A DNA stretch of 15,004 bases from JANNWF01 sp052390415 (GTDB taxonomy: Bacteria; Pseudomonadota; Gammaproteobacteria; Xanthomonadales; Xanthomonadaceae). The stretch spans positions 1-15,004 of the forward strand of contig JBQTGY010000152.1 in the NCBI GenBank assembly GCA_052390415.1. Direction: 5' to 3'. Below the pieces are notes generated by a model. That model saw only the letters and a list, made by a program, of their open reading frames with translations. It made no database searches and was not told the DNA's origin. Position numbers and translations under genes: made by a program. Positions 1 to 6,119 of the stretch are shown in pieces (the first letter of the stretch is position 1; the number at the start of each line of letters is the position of its first letter).

Positions 1-14
1 GTGGTGTCGGGATT

Positions 15-1757
15 TCAGTCGTTTGCTCTTCCGATGTTGGCGCCAACGCTTGCGCGCAAGGCCCCGATCAGTGCGGTGTCGCCGGACAGGGCCACCGAGT
101 GGCCGAATTCGTCGTTCGCCTCGCCATCAAAGGGCGTGAGCTTGTCCTGCAGGGTCCAGGTGCTGCCGCTGCGCGTATAGACGTACGCCGCACCCTGATC
201 GCTGGCACCGATGTCGTCCAGGTGGGCCCCGACCAGCGCGGTGTCGCCGAACAGGGCGACCGCGATGCCGAATCGGTCATTTGCCGCGCCATCGCCGGAC
301 GTGAGTTGAGCCTGCTGGGTCCAGCTGCTGCCGCTGCGGGAGTAGACGTAGGACGAACCCTGATTTTCGTTGGTGCCGATGTCGTCGAAATGGGCCCCGA
401 CCAGCGCAGTGCTGCCAGACAGGGCGACCGACAAGCCCAGTCGATCGCTGGTGGTGCCGTCGCCAGCCGTGAGCTTGGCCTGCTGGGTCCAGGTGCTGCC
501 GTTGCGCGTATAGACGTACGCCGAACCCCGATCGCTGGTGCCGATGTCGTCCAACCAGGCCCCGACCACCGCGGTATCACCGGACAGGGCCGCCGAGATG
601 CCGAATTCGTCTCCTGCCGCGCCATCGCCAGCCATGAGTTTCGCCTGCTGGGTCCAGTCGCTGCCGCTGCGGGTGTAGACGTAGGCCGCACCCTGGTTGT
701 TGTCGCCGACGGCCCCGACCAGCGCGGTGCTGACCGACAGGGCGACCGACGAGCCGAATCCGTCGCTTGCGGCGCCATCGCCAGCCATGAGCTTGGCCTG
801 CAGGGTCCAGGTGCTGCCGCTGCGGATGTAGACGTAGGCCGAACCCTGGTCGGTGTTGGCGACGAAGTCGTCGAAAGGCGCGCCGACCAATGCGGTGTCG
901 CCGGACAGGGCCACCGAGATGCCGAATCGATCTCCCGTCGCGCCGTCGCCGGCCGTGAGCTTGGCCTGAAGGGTCCAGGTGCTGCCGCTGTCGGAAAAGA
1001 CGTAGGCCGAACCCTGGTCGGTGTTGGCACCGACGTCGTCCAGCTGGGCCCCGACCAGTGCGGTGCTGCCCGACAGGGCGACCGAACAGCCGTATGCGGA
1101 GTTCGTCGCTGCGTCGGCCGCCTAGATATTGGCCTGCTGGGTCCAGGTGCTGCCGCTGCGGGCAAAGACGTAGGCCGAACCCTGGTCGGCGCTCGCGCCA
1201 ATGTCGTCGAATAACGCTCCGACCAGCGCGGTGCCGCCGGCCAGAGCGACCGACCAGCCGAATTGGTCGTTCGTCTGGCCATCGCCGGCCGTGAGCTTGG
1301 CCTGCAGGGTCCAGGTGCTGCCGCTGCGGATAAAGACGTAGGCCGAACCCTGATTTTCGTTGGCACCGACGGTGTCGAATCGCGCCCCCACCAGCGCGGT
1401 GTCACCGGACAGCGCGACCGAGAAGCCGAATTGGTCGTTCGCCTCGCCATCCGCGCCAGCCAGCGACCCATCGCTCGTCAACTTCGCCTGTTGGCCAATG
1501 GATTCGCCGAGGGCTTGTTTCAGCGCGGCCCAGCCGGCGTCGTCCAGCTCGGCGGGCTTCTCGGGAAACTGCGAATTCGGAGCGGCATGGAGCGCCGGCG
1601 ATACCAGCGCCAGCAGGGTGATCAATGCGAAGACCAGGGTGCGGCTGCACGTCATGGCCGTCCGTCTATCTCTGATGGTTCGGGTCCAGACGCTGCCCGA
1701 GATGGCAGTCGGGGCGCACAGCAACGCGCTCGAAAGCTTGCCAGGCGACTTGCTCAT
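15..1757 (-). pseudogene. Secreted FG-GAP repeat protein, interrupted by an in-frame stop
   Basis: The minus-strand frame from ATG 1757-1755 to TGA 17-15 stays open for 580 codons except for one TAG at 1124-1122 (codon 212). Both halves are in the same frame and carry the same repeats. It encodes nine copies of an ALSGDTALVGA-type motif, each followed by QGSAYVY and GSTWTxQAKL, about 55 residues per unit. This matches FG-GAP_2-type repeats, which build beta-propeller-like surface or secreted proteins. The ninth unit stops just after its first motif. A hydrophobic signal-type segment (FALITLLALVSPALHA) begins about residue 40, followed by APNSQ. Start choice is ambiguous: ATG 1757 has a strong ribosome site (AGGGGG, 5 nt upstream), but internal ATG 1655-1653 would place the signal peptide at a normal N-terminus. 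The ligand is unknown. With the TAG read as stop, only a 211-aa N-terminal fragment with two repeats would be made. Confidence 0.8.
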
Positions 1758-1762
1758 GATTT

Positions 1763-1768
1763 CCCCCT
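1763..1768 (-). promoter_or_regulatory. Strong ribosome binding site for the FG-GAP gene
   Basis: Minus-strand AGGGGG lies 5 nt before ATG 1757-1755. The receptor gene at 6120 has the same AGGGGGAA core at similar spacing. This favours 1757 as the start although the signal peptide would then be internal, after 34 extra residues. Confidence 0.5.
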
Positions 1769-1835
1769 AGGACCCCGAATGCGTCCGGACAGCCAGACTC
1801 TACGCCTTAGAGGCGCAGAAACCGGGTGGAAGTGA

Positions 1836-1997
1836 TCAAGCAAGCGACCCCAGGGCGAGGTCTTCGATGGTGTGGCTCTGGCCCGCGGCACGGTGCTCGG
1901 CATAGGCGGCCTGGAAGGTCTCCAAAGCGCCCTGAAAGCCGGTCTCGCGCGTGCGCCAGGCGGCGGCGGTGGCAAGTGCGAGCAGCACGACCGCCAT
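1836..1997 (-). pseudogene. Remnant of a kinase/TPR-family gene
   Basis: Reading minus from ATG 1997 to TGA 1838-1836 gives 53 residues: a hydrophobic segment (MAVVLLALATAAAW), then GALETFQ-A-A-HRAAG-S-TI-LAL. The second part aligns without gaps to residues 593-619 of the kinase encoded at 2875-5601 (DNA 4651-4731), with 20 of about 27 residues identical and matching codon frame. The hydrophobic part resembles the kinase's transmembrane segment (residues 356-373), but the roughly 200 residues expected between them are missing. The simplest reading is an internally deleted relic of a second gene of the same family. It lies upstream of, and on the same strand as, the FG-GAP gene. No credible ribosome site is visible, and I do not think it is expressed as a functional protein. 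Confidence 0.65.
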
Positions 1998-2055
1998 CCG
2001 CCTGGAAGGTCTTGAGCCCGCGGCAAGATGGCCGCGCGCGCTGAGGATCAGTGAG

Positions 2056-2081
2056 CCCTTCGACAAGCACAGGGCGAACGG
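2056..2081. repeat. Short imperfect inverted repeat of dispersed intergenic type
   Basis: CCCTTCG (2056-2062) and CGAACGG (2075-2081) form an imperfect inverted repeat (6 of 7 positions pair) around a 12-base centre that contains ACAAGCACAGGG. From memory, the pattern CTTCGACAAGC-CAGGGCGAACGG closely resembles a short repeat found between genes in many proteobacterial genomes. Only one copy is present here, so its dispersed nature is not shown by this window. It sits next to the kinase-gene relic. Confidence 0.5.
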
Positions 2082-2129
2082 TCGTCAACAGGGCGCATCG
2101 TGACTGAACCTACCGCGACGATTGCGGCA

Positions 2130-2145
2130 GGGTGATCGGTCACCC
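2130..2145. other. Small perfect hairpin upstream of the sigma factor gene
   Basis: GGGTGA and TCACCC pair perfectly around TCGG, in the gene-free stretch 2082-2300 before the sigma factor. No T-run follows, so it is not a normal terminator. It could be an operator or chance. I see nothing else interpretable in 2082-2300. Confidence 0.25.
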
Positions 2146-2300
2146 GACGCCCCCAAGGACCCTGCGCAGCAGGCGGCCCACGCAAAGTCCCGCGAAGCGC
2201 GTTGAACACGCTGACAGTCCCGATCAGGCGCTGTGCCGACTCTGGACTGCGCGTGAATTCGCTGCGATTCTTCGCGACAGACCCCGCGGATCGTTGTCGC

Positions 2301-2870
2301 ATGAATCCCGATGCCCCCAGGCCGCCGCACGATTCAGCGGGTCCGCGTGCCAACGCCGAAATCGACACGGGCTTCTGGAACGCGACCGTGCTGCCGCTGC
2401 TCGAGCAGATCGCCGAGCGGCACCTGAAGGGCGAGCGCGCGGGCATCACGCTGGAACCGGCGGACCTGGTGCAGGAGGCGTATCTGCGGCTGTCGGGGCT
2501 GGCGATGCCGCTCAACGATCGCCACCATTTCGTGCGCATGGCTTCCACCGCGATGCGGCGGGTGCTGGTCGACCATGCGCGCCGCAAGGAGGCGGCCAAA
2601 CGCGGCGCGCGGCCGGTGAAGATCACCTTGCGCCAGTGGGATGACGATCCCCTCGACCGTGGTGCGGTGCAGTTGCTGGAACTGGACACCTTGCTCAATG
2701 ACCTGGCGCGCGCCGATCAGCGCAAGGCACAACTGGTCGAGATGCACTACTTCGGGGGTCTGACCCGTTCCGAAATGGCCGATGCCACCGGACTGTCGCC
2801 GGCGACCCTGGGCCGCGAGCTGAGTTTTGCGCGCAGCTGGATCCGCGCCCAGCTCAGCGAAGCGCGCTGA
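2301..2870 (+). CDS. ECF-type RNA polymerase sigma factor
   Basis: A 189-aa extracytoplasmic-function sigma factor that would direct RNA polymerase to a dedicated promoter set. Region sigma2 spans about residues 28-98, including ADLVQEAYLRL (54-64) and FVRMASTAMRRVLVDHARRK (77-96). Sigma4 spans about 128-187, with helix-turn-helix text GLTRSEMADATGLSPATLGREL (153-173, given with its ends). Length and motifs fit the sigma-70 ECF subfamily (Sigma70_ECF/TIGR02999-like) found with Ser/Thr kinases. ATG 2301 was chosen. An upstream TTG at 2202 is in frame, but the extra 33 residues do not look like family sequence. Neither start has a clear ribosome site. No anti-sigma factor is nearby; a kinase gene follows after 4 nt. 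In the ECF43 type (Xanthomonas EcfK/PknS, Vibrio EcfP/PknT) the partner kinase activates the sigma factor by phosphorylation. Whether this protein works that way is inference. Confidence 0.88.
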   Translation: MNPDAPRPPHDSAGPRANAEIDTGFWNATVLPLLEQIAERHLKGERAGITLEPADLVQEAYLRLSGLAMPLNDRHHFVRMASTAMRRVLVDHARRKEAAKRGARPVKITLRQWDDDPLDRGAVQLLELDTLLNDLARADQRKAQLVEMHYFGGLTRSEMADATGLSPATLGRELSFARSWIRAQLSEAR

Positions 2871-2874
2871 ACCC

Positions 2875-5601
2875 ATGGGCTCGCCCACCAGTCAGACCGG
2901 ACCTGGCCCATTGTCGTCGCTGGAGGCGCTGTTTCATCTCGCCCTGCAGCAACCGCTGGCGGAGCGCCCGGCCTGGGTCGACGAGCACCTCCGCGGCGAT
3001 GCTGCGCAGGCGCAACTGCTCAAGCGCATGCTCGAACATGCGCAGGCCGAGGCAACCGGGCTGGGCCAGGCGATCGGTGAATTCGCCCGCGAAACGGCTG
3101 CCCCGCGTGATCGCACCGAAGAGCGTATCGGCCGTTACCGCCTGATCGAGCGGCTCCGTTACGGTGGCATGGCCGAGGTCTACCGCGCCGCCCGCGACGA
3201 TGGCGAGTTCGAGTTCGAGGTGGCGCTCAAGGTGGTGCGCAGCGACCGCATCCGCCCGGAGTTGAACGCGCTGTTCGCGGCAGAACGCGCCCTGCTGGCG
3301 CGCCTGAAGCACCCCAACATCATCCAGATCTTCGATGGCGGCACGACTGCCGATGGCGAGGCGTGGTTCGTGATGGACCTGCTGGATGGCCTACCGCTGC
3401 CGGCCGCCATCGTCCACCATCAGCTCGACGGTCCGTCGATCCTGACCCACCTGACCGATCTGTGTGCCGCCATCGGCCATGCCCATGCGCAGTTGATCGT
3501 GCACCGCGACATCAAGCCGGAGAATGTGCTGCTGTGCCGGACCGCGCAGGGTCTGTCGGTGAAGCTGATCGACTTCGGCATCGCTGCCGGAATGCAGTCC
3601 GGCCTCGGCGAGGCCAGCGGGACGCCTGCTGCGGGCGCCGGCTGGCACAGCCCCGGCTATGCCGCCCCGGAGGCGCTCGCCGGCCAGGGGCAAGGGGTTG
3701 CGGCCGATGTGTTCGCGCTGGGCCGGCTGCTGCTCGATTGTGTGGCGCTGTGCCCACCGCGCTGGCGCGACGAACTGCGCGCCATCGGTGAGCAGGCCAG
3801 CCACGCCGATCCCGCGCGGCGTTATCCGGCCGCGTCCAGTGTCGCCGAAGACCTCGCCCGCATGCGCCGCGGCGAACCGATTTCGCTGTTCCGCCAACGC
3901 CGCCTGCATGTGTTGCGCAAAGCGCTGTCGCGCCACCGTTGGGCCGTCGCCGGCGCGCTGCTGGTGCTGTCTGCGGGTGCCATCTGGCTGTGGCGCGAAG
4001 CCTCCTTGCGCATCCTGGCGCAACAGGCCACCGCTGTGGCCGAAGCCGAACGCGACCGCGCCGCCGCCATGCGCGACTTCCTGTTGCGCGCCTTCGATGC
4101 CAGCAACCCCGAACTCAATCGCGGCGAGGAGCCGCGCCTCTCCGACCTGGTGGTCGAACAGCTCGCTCTGCTGCAGCAGGCCACGCACCTCGATCCCGAC
4201 TCGCATCTCCAGTTGCTCATGAGCTTCGGCGATCTGCTGCTGCAACTCGACCGTCTGGATTTGGCCGACCAGACGTTCCAGCAGGCCATCGGGCTGCTCG
4301 AATCCGCCGGCCAGCAGGGCGACTTCCGCTGGATCCGGATGCACACGCGGCGCGGCCGGGTGGCCAGTTATCAAGGGCGTTTCGACGCGGCCAAGGGGTT
4401 CTTCGAACGGGCCAAGGCAGCGCTGGATCGCTGGCCAGCGTCCCTTGACCAGGCGCGCGAGGCCTCGCAGCTGTACGCGGCCTGGGGCGCCAGCGCCCAA
4501 CGTCGCGGCGATCTTGAGGAAGCCGAGCGGCTGATCCGCATCGGACTCGAAGCCAAGCCGGTGCTCAAGGCCGCTGGGGATCCGGCTGGCGACGATGCCG
4601 CGATGCGCGTGACGCTCGGCGCGATCCTGAGCGCCAAGGGTGATCTCACCGGCGCCCTCGAAACGTTCCAGCTCGCCGATGCCGACCACCGGGCCGCCGG
4701 CTTCAGCCAGACCATTCCGCACCTCGCCCTGCTGGGATGGCTGGGCATCACGTTGGATCGGCTGGGTCGCCCCGCAGAGGCCGAGCCCTACCTGCGTGAA
4801 GGTGTCACCGTGGCGGAGAAGCTGTTCCCCAATCCGCACGCCCTACTCAGCGGAGGCTACGCCAACCTCGGCCGCATGCTGCTCAACCAGGGGCGGCTGG
4901 CGGAGGCCAGGCCGCTGATCCAGCGCGCCTTCGAAGTCTCCGAAGCGGCCGGTGCCGCGAGCACCCCCGACCACGCCTCGCGCCTGCTGTCACTCGGCCT
5001 GCTGGCGTTCGAATCCGAGCAGTTCGATGCGGCGATCACCCGCTTCGAGCAGTCGCTGGCGCTGACCGAGTCCACCCTGGGCCCAAGCCACCGGCGCAGC
5101 TTGTCGACCCGGCTGGCGCTCTTGACCGCACGCGCCGAATTCACCATCGATAGCGGTTTGCTGGCCGCCATCAACCTATTGCTGGTCGACGTTGGCCCCG
5201 CACCGTTCCGCGCCGAAGCGCTGCTATTGAAGGCACGGATCGCGGCCAGCCAGGGCGCCAACGCGGATGCGCAGGCGGCGCTGGCTGAAGCCCGCACCCT
5301 GATGTCCGCGGCCAAGGGGCCGTCGCCGGACGCGCCCAAGCAACAGTGGATGGAAGCCCGCGCCCTGCTCGCCATGTCTCAGCGCGAAGACGCGCGGGCG
5401 GCCTTCCTCGCCGCCGCCGCCGCCTGGGCGGCCTCCGGCCGCGAAGCCCACCCCGGACGCGGCCGGACGCTGCTGCACGCCGCGTTGCTGCACCCGGACC
5501 CCAGCCCCGAACGCGCGCGCCTCGGCAGCGAGGCACGCACCATCCTGAGCCAGCACCTGCACCCTCCCGCCGCCTCCCTGCGCACGCTCGAATCCCTCTG
5601 A
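2875..5601 (+). CDS. Membrane-anchored Ser/Thr protein kinase with TPR C-terminus
   Basis: A 908-aa protein starting at ATG 2875, 4 nt after the sigma gene stop, so very likely co-transcribed with it. Residues 15-75 form a helical N-terminal region common to sigma-linked kinases. The kinase domain covers about 87-335: glycine loop RYGGMAEVY (95-103), Lys119 in VALK, Glu137 on helix C, HRDIKPEN (210-217), DFG (233-235), YAAPE (262-266) and DVFALG (278-283). The first glycine of the loop is replaced by Arg95, but the catalytic Asp212, Asn217 and Asp233 are intact, so activity is expected. A single transmembrane segment runs about 356-373, followed by a roughly 530-residue Ala/Leu-rich region of TPR-like helical repeats reaching the end. 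Predicted topology is kinase in the cytoplasm and TPR sensor outside the inner membrane. The likely role (inference) is sensing an envelope signal and controlling the adjacent sigma factor. Confidence 0.92.
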   Translation: MGSPTSQTGPGPLSSLEALFHLALQQPLAERPAWVDEHLRGDAAQAQLLKRMLEHAQAEATGLGQAIGEFARETAAPRDRTEERIGRYRLIERLRYGGMAEVYRAARDDGEFEFEVALKVVRSDRIRPELNALFAAERALLARLKHPNIIQIFDGGTTADGEAWFVMDLLDGLPLPAAIVHHQLDGPSILTHLTDLCAAIGHAHAQLIVHRDIKPENVLLCRTAQGLSVKLIDFGIAAGMQSGLGEASGTPAAGAGWHSPGYAAPEALAGQGQGVAADVFALGRLLLDCVALCPPRWRDELRAIGEQASHADPARRYPAASSVAEDLARMRRGEPISLFRQRRLHVLRKALSRHRWAVAGALLVLSAGAIWLWREASLRILAQQATAVAEAERDRAAAMRDFLLRAFDASNPELNRGEEPRLSDLVVEQLALLQQATHLDPDSHLQLLMSFGDLLLQLDRLDLADQTFQQAIGLLESAGQQGDFRWIRMHTRRGRVASYQGRFDAAKGFFERAKAALDRWPASLDQAREASQLYAAWGASAQRRGDLEEAERLIRIGLEAKPVLKAAGDPAGDDAAMRVTLGAILSAKGDLTGALETFQLADADHRAAGFSQTIPHLALLGWLGITLDRLGRPAEAEPYLREGVTVAEKLFPNPHALLSGGYANLGRMLLNQGRLAEARPLIQRAFEVSEAAGAASTPDHASRLLSLGLLAFESEQFDAAITRFEQSLALTESTLGPSHRRSLSTRLALLTARAEFTIDSGLLAAINLLLVDVGPAPFRAEALLLKARIAASQGANADAQAALAEARTLMSAAKGPSPDAPKQQWMEARALLAMSQREDARAAFLAAAAAWAASGREAHPGRGRTLLHAALLHPDPSPERARLGSEARTILSQHLHPPAASLRTLESL

Positions 5602-5613
5602 TCCACCTTGCGC

Positions 5614-5637
5614 CGGTGCGCCGAATCGGTGCGCCGA
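5614..5637 (+). repeat. 11-bp tandem direct repeat after the kinase gene
   Basis: CGGTGCGCCGA occurs at 5614-5624 and again at 5627-5637, separated by AT, 12 bases after the kinase stop. TCGG/CCGA within the second copy could form a very short stem. There is no T-run, so I do not call a terminator. Between 5638 and 5892 I see no gene; the only other feature is the palindrome at 5769-5782. Confidence 0.45.
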
Positions 5638-5768
5638 TGCGGACCGTGACGATCGCGATCCGCCCATTCCGATTGGCAGTGGGTCGAAGATCGGTATCAC
5701 GATGTCGGCGCACTGCCGTTGATCTGGATGCGGATGCTTTTGAAACCCTTGGGGGATGTTCTGGGCTT

Positions 5769-5782
5769 AAGCGCCAGCGCTT
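5769..5782. promoter_or_regulatory. Perfect palindrome, possible upstream operator
   Basis: AAGCGC and GCGCTT are perfect reverse complements separated by CA, about 125 bp upstream of the receptor promoter. It may be a second regulator site or chance; no partner regulator is encoded in the window. Confidence 0.3.
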
Positions 5783-5892
5783 TGCAGCGACCAGTGCGCG
5801 CAGCGCTGACCGCCCCGCATTCAGCCGCCCAAGCCCGCCGAATCTGCCATGAATTCGAATCCAGTTCGCGCCCTGCCCTGGCAAGTGTCCTG

Positions 5893-5922
5893 CGCTGTCA
5901 AATTGTGTTGACAGCGTTGTCA
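5893..5922. promoter_or_regulatory. Nested palindromes, LacI-type operator candidate
   Basis: Three half-sites of the form CGYTGTCA occur together: CGCTGTCA at 5893-5900, its reverse complement TGACAGCG at 5909-5916, and CGTTGTCA at 5915-5922. The first two belong to a perfect 9-bp inverted repeat (CGCTGTCAA-N6-TTGACAGCG, 5893-5916). The last two make the 14-bp near-palindrome TGACAGCGTTGTCA (5909-5922, one mismatched pair) with a central CG, a layout typical of LacI-family operators. It overlaps the -35 box and spacer of the promoter, so a bound protein should block transcription. A weaker half-site, TTACAACG (5930-5937), covers the -10 box. The regulator gene is not in the window. Confidence 0.65.
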
Positions 5923-5936
5923 TACAGGTTTACAAC
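5908..5936 (+). promoter_or_regulatory. Sigma-70-type promoter for the TonB receptor gene
   Basis: TTGACA (5908-5913, perfect -35) is followed by a 17-bp spacer and TACAAC (5931-5936, 4 of 6 matches to the -10 consensus). Transcription would start near 5943, leaving a leader of about 175 nt. A weaker alternative nearer the gene is TTGCTG (6057-6062), N17, CATAAC (6080-6085). Confidence 0.6.
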
Positions 5937-6104
5937 GTGGCCTGAGCCAGCTGACGACCGGGCCGTTGTGCGCGCGGTGCGAACGTCACGGTCGCAGCCG
6001 CACTCCACGCGATGGCTGGTGCGCGGATTCCGGCTTTCATGCAACAGACCGGAAACTTGCTGGCAGCGACACGCAAGAACATAACCAACATACGGGTCAA
6101 CTCT

Positions 6105-6113
6105 GGGAGGGGG
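6105..6113 (+). promoter_or_regulatory. Ribosome binding site deciding the receptor start
   Basis: GGGAGGGGG ends 6 nt before ATG 6120, a strong Shine-Dalgarno match. An in-frame ATG at 6012 lacks such a site and would put residues in front of the signal peptide. Confidence 0.75.
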
Positions 6114-6119
6114 AACACC

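Noticed and set aside
99..1214. Long plus-strand open frame opposite the FG-GAP gene
   Set aside because: Its product is Ala/Gly/Arg-rich low-complexity text following the period of the FG-GAP repeats; no ribosome site or family motif. The same applies to the long Pro/Arg-rich minus frame at 68-1471.
140..1330. Regularly spaced identical blocks suggesting a CRISPR or satellite array
   Set aside because: The period is about 165 bp, there are no unique spacers of normal size, and the blocks translate to FG-GAP repeats.
2202..2300. N-terminal extension of the sigma factor from TTG 2202
   Set aside because: The added residues match no sigma region and ATG 2301 gives the usual family length.
3391..4839. 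482-codon minus-strand open frame inside the kinase gene
   Set aside because: It is antisense to clear kinase, transmembrane and TPR coding sequence; such frames are common in GC-rich genes and it shows no domain.
5719..6084. Plus-strand small open frame upstream of the receptor
   Set aside because: It spans the promoter and operator, has no ribosome site and no recognisable protein features.
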